Shown here: piece after piece, positions 45,270 through 58,000 of the stretch
How positions within the stretch are numbered: position 1 is the stretch's first letter
How the letters are laid out: the number at the start of each line of letters is the position of its first letter
NCBI GenBank assembly: GCA_947561585.1
Contig: CANNZV010001048.1
Location: forward strand, 1 to 64,000
Length of the DNA: 64,000 nt
Source: Caprella mutica
Lineage: Eukaryota; Arthropoda; Malacostraca; Amphipoda; Caprellidae
Direction of reading: 5' to 3'
Translations under genes and position numbers: made by a program
The notes under the pieces: model-generated
Told to the model about the DNA's origin: nothing
The model's database searches: none
The model's input: only the letters and a program-made list of their open reading frames with translations

Positions 45270-47607
45270 CAAAATATTGGCTAGCTTTTTCAAGAGGATT
45301 GGAAAATTCACCACAGACTTGAGTACACCAAATACAGACTGGAATACAAGTTGTGGAATTAACTACAGAAATTAAATTCTAGTTACTAGAGCTTATCATC
45401 ATCTGGGAGATCGGGACCCACGAAGAATTTGAGGAGAAAAAGAGATAGGTACCTACCTAGATCACTAACTTGAGAGCAACTGCTTAGGTAGTTAAGTTGT
45501 TAACTACCTACCTAGTTTGATACAATTTCGGATAGATCATAGAAATGTAATTAGGTACCTAGTATAATTCCATATGTAGCTAACAATCCTATACTAACGG
45601 AGAACTACTGTACTATGTTTAACGTTGCATAGTTTTATATTAGCAAGTACATTAATATATTTTTAACAATAAGTAGGTAGGAGATAGCACAAACATCAAT
45701 CAAAATACTGCCTAGAACCCTAGGTACCTATATTATATTGTCAATTGAAGAAAAAGGCGAAATGAAGATGTACGAAATCTTCAAATTGGCTTCTGCTTCG
45801 CTTTAAAACACCTACCTTTATTAATAAACCTTCAAAATAAAATTAATAATATTTACACATGATATATTGATGTTACTGTGTCCTGATATTATACAACATT
45901 TTTTTATAAACCTCACAAATAATAATTCATGCCATTTTTATGAGTCTAAGACTATGTATAAACATATCAAGTTATTAATTATCTATTTGAATTTTAGATC
46001 ACAATAGTCAATTTTGTACCTATATTTAAGGTAACAAAAAATTCTAAACCCCTAGTCATATTTTTTAAAGGTAAATAAGTCCTATGAAAGGTCTCAGTAC
46101 CTACTTGTTATCATAGTAAATAAATAGTCTATCTATTTACTATGCTTGTTATGACCCCACCACCCATAGCTCCTCTACCGTGATAAGGGAAACAACCATC
46201 AAATTTGGTGAAATTATCATTTTTTCTTGTCCTTTTTTAAGGGTCTTACGCACACTCGGTATTAGAGGGCTTAATAATGCGCAATGCATTCCCGAGATTC
46301 TGCAAATCGGCAAATGGCTCATCATCTTCCCTAAGATACATTAACATGATTTTACCCTTTTTTCGTATGAGTGTAGGCTTCGGTAGGTTACAGATCCAAA
46401 TTAAATAGATCAATTAATCTTTCAGGTAATGTCAAGAATTAATTAATGATAGAGTAAAATGATATCATTACATTTTAAACTATATTTAATTAATTCTCAA
46501 CTGCAATGACTGAGGAAATTCGCATGTAGCTTAATGATAGAAGGCTAACTTGTTCTTTCTGCCAATACAGTTTGGAAATTGGATGGCAATGTTGACGATC
46601 TGTTGTCGTTGAAGCTTTTTTCCTGCCATTCCAATGCGGCTGAGTACCAAACAAAGCTTCACAGTCCTACAAGTAAGATAAGTTCAGATAGCTGTAAGCT
46701 CTGAAGGGAAAATTGATTTTCAATTTAGTAGGAGTTTAACGTCTTCGGAACAAAAGGCTATATTGCTGACGTCAAAAAGAAATTAAGTACAAGGGACTGG
46801 AAGAAGCAGTCAGAAAGAAAAGTAGTTTCATGAACAAAGTTACCTACCACCGTCGGTGACAATGCTCTTGGATGCAGAAAAGCTACTCCGTGAATGCAGT
46901 CATTTACCAAGGAAAGCGACTCACAGATGGAAGAGGAAAATGAAGATGTGATAGTAAATGAAGCCTTCCTAATCCAAAATCAAAGACCTCGTAGTTGAAA
47001 AGCGTAACCCTAGCGCTATCCTCTAAAACTGCAAGTAGCGTTAAAAATGATAAACAAGGTAAAAAATGTATAATCCAAATTTCAACAACAACAGCTCAGG
47101 GTACAAGGGATTGAGTTCTTTTTTGAGGAGTTCAATTTTTTTTTTTTGATTTAGAAGTAGCTATTAGCTGTTATGAAATATTTGGAATGCGAAGATTATT
47201 TTTAGCATCACTGCAGGTGAATAATAACACACTAGTTATGAGAATCAATTTTAATGAATACAATAGAAAATAAAAGATGACAAGATCAAGAAAAATAAAC
47301 ACAACGTTAACCTAAAAAATCAGTAGTTCATAAAACAGATTTGTTGAAAGAAAATATGTCCACATTAAAAATCTCACACTTAGTAAAAGAAAACCCATCA
47401 GCGAAAGAATTCTACCAACTTGCATAGTAAGTACTATTGGGATGCTAAATTTAGGGGGCAATTTGAGAGGCTTTATGAACTATCTACACGACTTTTTAAA
47501 GCACCTAGTACACAAGATCAATCAAAAAATTTTGCAAACATCTAACTAGATATTAGCTACATTAGATGTTAGATATTATATAAATTAAATTTCATTGAAA
47601 TACTTAT
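45270..47607. other. Intergenic stretch before the Upf1 3' end
   Basis: AT-rich sequence with scattered ctacctagg-type simple motifs. It holds copy 2 of a dispersed repeat (46757-46830). No gene is seen. Confidence 0.5.
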
Positions 47608-47613
47608 TTTATT
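47608..47613 (-). terminator. Poly(A) signal candidate for Upf1
   Basis: AATAAA on the minus strand, about 480 bases after the Upf1 stop. An ATTAAA at 48076-48081 is too close to the stop to be likely. Confidence 0.35.
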
Positions 47614-48091
47614 TGATTTGATGAAAATCGCATCATAAGTTAACCACGGAGGGATATGGATAATAAAATTTTGATAACGCTTAAATAGCCCATACTTGAA
47701 TTTAACAGGGTAGTACGTGAGGTGAATGTTAATTTTCTCGTCTAAGAAGCTAGTGGGTACTTGCTAGTAGGTTAATAACGCTTAGTACCCTCCTTCTGTT
47801 GATTATGTTATGATATTAAAACCCAAATTGCTTCAAGGTAGCATGTACAAGATTTTTTGTGGATCAATCATCTGAAGTTTTACGAAGCAACAATCTCGGG
47901 CGATAAAAGCTGAACCATTTAGGTCAGACAAATCCAATCCGAGAATTGTTGTCACTTCTACTCCATTACTCTAGGGACTTGCATTGCTTTCTCTACCTTC
48001 ACTTTCTTCAGGTCTCAATTAAGGGCGTCTTCTCCGATTGCCACTTCATCGGTCACCCATTTGATCACTTGTCTCTTTAATTTACTGCCAT

Positions 48092-49088
48092 TCAATACAG
48101 CTGGGAAGAACTTATGTTGTGTTCATCATCTAGCATCATCTGGTGCAAAACTTGCTCTGTCTCGTAATCCGTCTGACTGAATTCTGTCTGAGACATACCG
48201 AAACCTTGAGAGAAGTCTTGACTGAAGTGATTCTGGGACATACCTTGACTCAAAGGATTATTCTGAGTCATCTCTGACGAAACATCTGTATTCTGTGACA
48301 TATTGGCAGTAGCGTTAGATCTTCCTTTCCTCACAGAATAGTGCTTCCCTCCTTTTGTCTTATTTCTGGTACCAGTGAGTCTGCCGTTACTCTGTGATTG
48401 AGAGCCCCCTTGTTGATTCATGTTCATAAACAAATTTACAGGAACAGGGAAGCTCGTAAGATTATTTTGAGAGAAATCACCACCAATGAAGTCCACTGGA
48501 TCATGCATGGTGTTGCCGAACTGGTTGCCGTTGAAGAACTGTTGCATTGACGGAGTTGGACCATTATTGTACTGCTGTTCTTGCATTCCATTCGCCTGGT
48601 GATGGTTAGGCCTCTGACCTCGAAACTGAGAGGATTTCTCGTACATAGAACCCGGCTGCATCACTTCTCTTGCATTGTAAGTCACTTTGTTCATGAAATG
48701 AGAACCAGGGTTAGCCAAGTTAACCATTCGTTTCGGCTTTGAGAATTTCATGACTGAGTGCTGCAGATTAGACAGAGGGCCTTCCATGAGAAGATTTTGC
48801 TCCTTGTAGTAGAAGAGCAAGTTATTCCACAGAGATTGCTTAGAAAGGAGCTTTGGGTTTCCTATGATGATCAGACCGTATTTGGCTCGAGTGAGAGCCA
48901 CATTGAGTCTCCTGGGGTCAGCAAGGAAACCGATGCCCTGATGGTCATTAGATCGCACGCATGTCATGATGATGATATCTTTTTCCCTGCCTTGGAAAGC
49001 ATCCACACTTGCCACTTCCACACGCTGGTAAAGTTTGTGGTTGAGAGAGCCTTGCTGCTGCATGAACTGACACAGGTATGCACGTTGA
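48092..49088 (-). CDS. Upf1: Upf1 exon 11 (RecA2 end, SQ-rich tail, stop)
   Basis: Begins [19 protein letters not shown] after a tatttcag acceptor. It holds motif [11 protein letters not shown] and motif [15 protein letters not shown], then the conserved [17 protein letters not shown] region. The tail is Asn/Gln-rich with about ten SQ sites ([22 protein letters not shown]), ending SSSQLY and TGA. Confidence 0.97.
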
Positions 49089-52000
49089 CTGAAATAGACA
49101 AATTCGTAGTTTAAAAACACTTATTAACTGAAAACTAAATGCTTAGTAATATATAGAACACGCAGATGTAACCCATTAGCAAGATTCAGATAGTTGATAT
49201 AGTGTTGAGAACTATAATTAACATGTTTTCTCCATTTACTGCATATTTTTCATTTATATTTCTTATGTGTTTTAACTTTAGTGAGATCATTAATAAACTT
49301 ATTATTATTAATAATTCACGGGTAAAGTGCTCACCCTTCGTAGGGAGTAATTACTCCAATGCAGTCAGGCTCTATGCCACAGTTGATGAACTTAGTCACC
49401 ACTTTCTCAGCAATACTGGCCTCTGTTCGGTTAAGGTAGGAGGTACCAGATCCAGCAATCTCCTCCTGTCCACCCATGGAGTAGAAAAACAAGGGACAAT
49501 GGGGAATCGGCCACGGGAAATCAACCTTCAGGGTACTGTGTTGAAAAATACAGAATTAACATGCTATTCAGATATCATAAATTATTCAAATATGGAAATG
49601 TTTTCATCAACTCACCGGTCACTTTCAGATATTCCATTCTGGAGGGAGCCCTCATAGAAGAAGTTAGAGGGGAAGAGAGCTAGCGAGGGGTGCATCCTAT
49701 ATTGGACAGTGAGACGGAAAGGTCTAATGTTAAGAACAACAAGACGTTCAAAAAGAGATTGAGCCAACCCTGCCTTGGCTGCCTTTTTGCACATCACCAC
49801 AGGTCCAAGTTGACAGTGATCACCCACCAGAATCAGTTGCTTGGCACCTAGCACAATCTGGGAAAGAATGGTTTGTTTAACTGTCTAATGCAAAGTAGTG
49901 TTTCTGAATATATTATTTTCAAAATGCTTTTAGTGGTTTAATTCACAAATTTTGAGTATGAAAATGACTAATGTAACTATATAGAATATACGAGTCTAAC
50001 AAGTGACAATATCTCACCGGCACCAGACACTCTGGCTCAGTGGCTTGCATGCACTCGTCTATGAGGATAGTGTGGAACTTCATGCGAGTCAGACGGGGAT
50101 CTCCAGCACCAACACAGGTGCAGCAGATGACATCAGCAGCCTCTAGCAAAGTCTGTATGGAGAAAGTAAATTAATTAATAAATGTTAGACAGGGATTTAA
50201 GAACAAGATAAATGTTCTAAAAAGATTAGATGAGAAAAAGTGGATACTTTAAAACAGCGGTTCCCTATAAGTGGTCCCGTGGGATTAGGATTTCTTTTTA
50301 TTTAATAAGGTACCTGGATAGTAGATACATACAAGATGAATGTAATGAAGATAGATTTCAAAAGATAAATTGTAATAAATAAAGCTATCCTGAGAGTAAG
50401 AAAAGTACACTAGCAATGAAAAATGAAGAGTAGAGCGAGGTCAATATAACTATTACAATAAGAGCGAGGAGAATGTTCTTAACTGACTGTAAATTAAAAG
50501 ATAGAGATAACTGCAAACGTAATCTACATGTACAATTTACTCACTCATCCACTAGTGACTCACTCTCTCACTCATCCACTAGTGACTCACTCTCTCACTC
50601 ATCCACTAGTGACTCACTCTCTCACTCATCCACTAGTGACTCACTCTCTCACTCATCCACTAGTGACTCACTCTCTCACTCATCCACTAGTGACTCACTC
50701 TCTCACTCATCCACTAGTGACTCACTCTCTCACTGATTACTCAACATCCACTAGTTACTCACTCTCTCACTCATCCACTAGTTACTCACTCAATGATCCA
50801 CTAGTGACTCACTCTCTCTTTCATTACTCACCCTCTCAGTCTTTTTCTTCAACATCATGAATCTCTTCTCATCTCTGACAGAGAGCTCTTTGGTCTCATC
50901 CTTGAGTTGCTGCAGTTTTTGTAGTTCTGCTGACTCAGACATGTTCTTGATTTGGTTGTGGAGGGAGAGGAAGGACACGGGGGAGGCGATGGGTTCACGA
51001 CTTTTGGCACACACTCTCACCACCTTCAGACCAGTGAGGTGTATCTTCTCAGTCAGTTGATCCACAGCAGTGTTGCTGGGGGCGCACACCAGCACAGCAC
51101 CACCGGGGGACTGTTTCACCAGTTGATAGACTAGTGTGGCGGAGGTGACAGTCTTGCCAGTACCTGGAGGTCCTTGGATGAGAGACAGGGGTCGTTGCAG
51201 TGCGTGCTTCAGTGCATATTGCTGAGAACTGTTCAGTACTGGTAGGTTAGGGGCAGAGTAAGTCTTGTTAGCTCTGTTGCTTTGAGTGAATAACACTTCA
51301 TCAATGTCAGACCTTCCAAGCAGCTTGTTGTAGATGTAAGGTGACATGGAGGTTCCATCCACAGCGAATTTGCGTAGAGAAGCTTGCATTCTATCAAAAC
51401 TGGTACTCTTCCAAACGAAATCTATCACGAACTTGTCACGGAAGTTGGTTGGAGGTGTAGAATTGGTCTTCAGTTCCAGTCCCACCTCATCACTGACAGT
51501 GTCAGGAATCTTCACCACCTGACCAACTCCTGTCCATGAGTTGGGACCATCACTTAAACAACGAATACGAAGCTCATCCCCGTGCATCAGCTTGCTATCA
51601 CTGTCGGTCTGATGGAGAGAATTATTATAAATGAAAAGAAGGGAAATCCACACACTATTCCATATCAATAATAGATTCTAACTTTAAAGTATGGAGTTCT
51701 GAAGTGTTTTATCTACCAGTAACCAGTGCTTTTCCACAAGACTGAGTTCAAGTTATCACAATTTTGAATGGATATCTACGTTTAAGGTTTTTTCAAGTAA
51801 CTATCACAAGATCATTTCGAACAATAATACAGATGTAAAATATTAACTACAATCGTAGTAAGTTAGAAACCATCCTCCATGTAATTTAAGTAGCTACCAG
51901 AAAACAATGAGCCATAACCTATAGCTACTTTAAAGTGTTCCAATGAGCACACAATGAGTAGATAGATACCTTAGGTACATTGAAGTAAGCAACAGTCTTC

Positions 52001-55000
52001 TTGCTAAGACTGACATCCCAGCGCACTTCAATCCTCTCGTGGGTTTGAGCTTCTTTCAACTTCTTGTCATAGTCAGACTCCAGTTTGATGAGAGGTGCAT
52101 AGATGTTCTGATACTGGTAACCATCATCGTACCTGATGAAAGAAACAAACATTTGTTAGAATGAGTAAGCACATTGATAGGAAGCGTGACCGGACAATTG
52201 CCACCCGCGGAAAATTGCCACCCAATTATTCATTATCAGGCCTCTTAACTTTAAAAATGGTGATAAAATATGTATATTATTTTTGTACAATTAATTATTA
52301 ATTTTATAGTGCTTATATGCCAATGAGCATCTCAACTCATAGATATCCTAGAATATGAACATTTATTTATTAATGGTAGTATTGAAAAAAGAAGATATTT
52401 TTAATTTACTAAGGACATCATTAATTGAATAATGGAAATAATTCGTATAAAAATAACATATAATTTATTATATCAACTATGGGAATAATCAATTAAAAAA
52501 AATGTGGAATGAATTTTTTTATCTTATAATGTATACATAAAGCAGTCATTACGCACAGACCTATATGTGATAAGTTAGTGCAGTTTCAAATTAACTAATA
52601 ATCTGTGAAAAAGTTAATTGCCTTAAAATTGTAGATGCGTGGTGTTTAAGAAAATCTATTAGTGTAAATTCTGAAAATCTTATAGACAAATGGAATTATA
52701 CAGTTTTTAATCGTTCTAAAGAAGTCGCATAAAGTATTCCATAACATAAGATTTAAAAAATATAAGATTTAAAAATCACATTCAGATACCGAATAATAAT
52801 ATTTTCTTATAATGTATATATTTAATCCTTAATCGTACAAAAATAGTATACATATTTTATCACCATTTTCAAAGTTAAGAGGCCTGATATTAATTATTTG
52901 GTTGGCAATTGTCCGCGGGTGGCAATTGTTTGCAGGTGGCAATTGTCCTAGCACCGATAGGAAGAGTAGCTATCTATAGTCGCATCTGAAGTTTGAAACT
53001 TGTGCAATAAAGTAACTAATTTAGTTTTATTATAGATATAACTAATATGTTTATATCAGTTCTGACAATTATTAGCTAGTAAATGCTGTACATTAAACTA
53101 GGAAAAAAAATTGTAACATGGACCATTGGTATCAGCAATTATTTTAACAGATTTTAGTTATTCAAATTGCTACTTTGAAAATATGGACTGTTTTTGAAGT
53201 GCGGATCTTGCAATTGATTCAACTACTAGAGTACAGTGAACACATATTTTGAATTCAATCAGTCTGAAATGACCTAAATAATGTAATCGAAATTAGTATG
53301 ATTTGAAACATACAATCTAGCTATGTAGTCCTTAGATAATTAAATCAATAAAAAATCTCCAAGCATTTTGGTATCCAGCAGAGTAATCACATTACCTAAT
53401 GCAGACACTATGTGGCTCCTCATCTACTCCAGGCTTGGTAATATCCTCAAATGTTGCATCAGGTCTTCTTGCCCACACTTCCTCCAAAGTTGCAATCTGG
53501 TATGGAGTCACACGCCTTGCTCTAGACTCATCATCACGACTTGGAACTCTCACCAACCACTCCCTAAGGATTCGGTCATTGATCAGAGGCTTCCACTGCT
53601 CTGGATCCCTGTAGAAAAATAAAAACATTCATGAATGTACTATACTGTACAAATAGTTTTAGATCTAAACATACAAAATCACACTATGGGTTTCTCATTA
53701 AAATCTTCCACACTGCATTCAAACTAATGCATATTCTGGACTAGCTACCAAGTGAAACTTTTCTAACTCTATGTTTACCAGTTCATGTCCTTCAAAGCAG
53801 CTTGAGTTGCACACGGCTGCCTACACATGAGTACCACCACACTGTCCACCTGTGCAGGCATGTAGCCTAGCACAAAGATGTTCTTGACACCACAACAGTA
53901 GCACTCAAGAACAGTGTCAGCCACCAAGCCTTTGGGATGCAAACTAATCTCCTGCGGATGAAATGGTCAAATAAATCATTGCTGGAAGGATCACCAAATA
54001 AACACAAAAGATTGATTTCAATATAACAGATTCAAACCTTGTGTTTGGATCGCACTAGATGATTGATGATGTGTGATCCAGAAGTGTTGCCTCTTCCATT
54101 GCAGAACCACTTCTTGCATGCATCACAACGAGCCACTAACTGGGGATCAGATATTCCACAATATCTATGGGAAAACAAAATATGTTAAGAAGTTTTCACT
54201 AGCCATTAGCTGTAGCATTAAAGCCAATTTTATACCAGTGCATCACCCTTACCTGCATGCCCACTCAGAGAGATCTCTGTCAGATACAGACTCTTCTTCT
54301 TCATCTTCTTCATCTTCAAATTGAAGCTCAGACAGCTGACTAGGAAGAGTCTGCAGGTCTAAAATGTCATCAGCAATGAAATCCTCATCATCAAGCTGTG
54401 AAGCCTGAAAAATAGAATAAGCCAACTATAAGTTAGGTTGAAAAAACATCATGTAGCTATCCTACTACTCAAATATTATGTTTCTTAAAATATACATAGA
54501 ATACTATTTCATTTCAATCATCACAAAGGTTCTCCTAATGACTAGCAAGTTTCAATAGAATGTGTTAATAAATATTCAAAGACAATAAAGACAAGTTGGA
54601 GGAATTTATATAAAAGTCTGGCATAACACACACTGTACCTACTCTGCCCCTGGACTACTCCTATCTTATGATTCAGCATACACTGTACAATACATGGTTA
54701 ACATGTAAAGCATCATATATTGATTCAATTTACTTTGGAGCCAATATATTAGGTCAAAACTATTTTCAATTAACAATGTCAATATTCAGGGACCATTGTT
54801 ATAGATTATGTCCAATTAATAGGCTTATAAGTTACATTTCATTCCATGTTTCTGAGTTTCATTGCATTCAAAAGGTCAAAACTCAGATGTCTAATTAATT
54901 GGCTTACAGTTTGCAAGCCTGAGGGCTCTGACGTCTGAAACATGGCATTTCAAATGGTCAAACCTCAGATATATGTTGTCAACAATTCCCATATTAATTT

Positions 55001-58000
55001 TGGCTTGAATTTTGAAATCTTTCAAAATTGAGCCAAAATTGGCTTTGATCAGAATTTTGAGAAAATTATAATCAAAAACAAGGTCAGGGCAGCTTTGATA
55101 GGCTATCATATATTACTTTAGGAGTAAAGTAGTGGGGAAACCACTTGATCAAATGTATCTTAGCGTGGCGAACTGGCGAGAGGCCAAGACTCAGCCCGAA
55201 AATACAAACAACCTACTAATCAGGGTAAAATAGTATGTCCAGAATGTCCTTACTCCCCAATATGTTAGTGAGTTTGTGATTGTAAATTTAAGAAATTGAA
55301 TCACAATTGAGGAGAAATATCTAATTTATAAAAATTTCATCATTGTGGAGTGAAATTGAGCTGCATTTGAGATGGATAGAGACAAACAGAGAGTTAGTGA
55401 ACCACACTATTTTACTTAGATACTAAAACACATGGATCCTCACCAAAATAATATTTAAAGTTTGTAACATTATACTACTTATAACCAAGCCAGACTGTAT
55501 TTCATGGTAAATTGCATTGTTCCACCGAGTGACCAACTTGGCTGATGATTTATTCACCATTTGAAAATAATAATCTACTAGTCTCACTGCTATTCCAGAC
55601 TGTATTTGGTGCACAAAATTCCACTGACTTTTTCAAAAAGCTGAAAAAATCCACCAACAATTTCCAATAATTGGGCTGATTCTCCAACATTTTCCCAAAT
55701 TATCCACTAAAAATTAATGGTAACATAGGAACAAATAGCTAACAATTAAACGACTGTGCTAGAATATTATTTTCAATAGGGGAAAATTCCACCGACAAGT
55801 AGGTGGTTGACGGTGGAACTTACCATGAAATATAGATTGTCTGCCGCCTACCAGTGCAATTCTAGAAAAGTCTGGATTTTCAGCAAATTATTTCTCTGTT
55901 ACTATTTATTAATTTAATTATCAGTGGATAAATTGGAAAAATGTTGGTGGATCAAACAAATGGTTGGAAATTGTTGGTGTATTTTCTTTCAGCTTTTTGA
56001 AAAGTCAATGGGAATCAAGGTATTTTAGTGCTTTAGGTCTGCCTCCAATTTTTATTATTTTGACAATTCATATAGGTAAAAGGAGCCATTTTAAGATGTT
56101 TATCACGAATACCATTTCTTGAGGAAACACTTCGTTTACGAGATATAACGCAATAAATATCTGATAGGAATAACATTAGGCATGGCCAAAGAATTTCTGC
56201 CAATTTGATTTTCTCATTGAAATCGTTTTGGGATGTGAAAGTGTTATTGTGAGTTGTTGTATCAGCTATTTTGTTGTACTGCACACTGGAACTCTTCATG
56301 ATTGTTTAATGACCTGGCAGAGGGAGTTTCGGGGCAGCACAAATCCCAATATAGGTATATATGTTTGATGCTATATCATAAATAAAGTGCAATTGTATCT
56401 TCCCAGACCCCCTAACCTAACCAGGCTATCGGAAAATTAATTGTCTATATCTGAAAAACCACCAAGAGTTTCTACAGCAAATGGTTTTCCTGAAAGTCAC
56501 AAAATGGCTTCTTTTACCTATATTTAGTCAAAATATTGAAATCTTTGACAGACCGCTACGTATCTAAAAGCTGTGCGGCGTACCACACTGACCACAATAC
56601 GGCCCACAATTGTACGTTTTATTGAATAGGTAATCTAATTTGAATGAAGATTTATTATATATAGTGAATTTGATAATTTTTGTATTAAATTTATGACTGA
56701 TGGTACCTGAATCCAATGTTTATACAACCCACTTTAAATCTTTGATTGAGAAGTTTAATTTGGAATAGAAAAGAAAAAGGCCATAGAAAACTGTAATAAT
56801 TTTATGGGGTAATAATATAAACTTACAGTCTGAAATGTAAGTAAAAACTTATCAGTTAGATGCATCGGGGGGCATGCCACTTGGAAACATGGGGGGGGGG
56901 GGTATGTTTCCAAGTGTGGTAAGAAAGTCACCAGGGCAAGTGAGAAAATGGATACAGGTCGCCACATTAATGATACTTTGAAATAGAAATATGACTTCCT
57001 GGTCCATATTTCCAAGTGTGAAAGGAGAGTCGCTAGTTTAGAGAGAAAATGATTCAGGTTGCCACCTTTAAGATACTTATAAAATTTTTAAGAAGAAATT
57101 TGACTTCCTAAGTTCCTAGTGAAGATTTTAAACTTGGAAACATTTATATGCTTCATGTGTATCTCTTGAGCCTATTACTATTTTACGAGTTATTTTCAGG
57201 GTTTATCAACTTATTTCGCTTATCGCTCTCCAAAGTCGCTAATATACCGGCAACTATATCCACGCTTTTGAAATATGATTCCTAGTGAAGATTTTACACT
57301 TTGGAAACATCCTAATGCTTCATGTCTGATGCATATGTATTTCTTGACACTGTTTAATGAGTGATTTACTTGTCATTTACAGGCTTTTCGACTTACTTCA
57401 GCCCTCAAAAATTGCCAATATACTGGCGACTATGGCCATGCTTTGAAACATAGGGCCCTCCGAATCCTGCTGACTAGTCTGTATTTGGTGCACAAAAACT
57501 CACCAACTTATTCAAGAAGCTGAAAAAATCCACAAAGATATTTGACTGATCCACACACATTTTCCCCATAATCCATTTAGCCACAGAAAATTAATGGCAA
57601 CATAGGAATGAATCCACCGACTTTGCTAGAATAATATTTGCAAGGGGAAACTAGTCGGTGGAATTTAAAATGAAGTACAGTCTGGCCTCTGGTCAGCTAC
57701 CAGATCATTAAACAATCATGAAGTGTGCAGTACAACAAACTATATAACAGCCATTTATGTTGAGACCATTTACTGTGTCTGTGAGTGTAGTGGGCCGTTC
57801 TCCATGAAATTGAGTTACGAGTATGTTGGATAACGCCAATTAATTGGCACGAGATCTAAATTAGGTTCAGATATACTAACTAATTGGCGTAGTCCCATCT
57901 TTCATAGTGTGGCAGGAAAGTTCCCAGTTTGATGAAAAAATGGATCTAGGTCCCACATTTTACTCATTTTAAAGTAGATACTTACCATTTGGCTTTTAAC

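Noticed and set aside
48758..49114. Plus-strand ORF opposite Upf1 exon 11
   Set aside because: Shadow of the helicase-coding strand.
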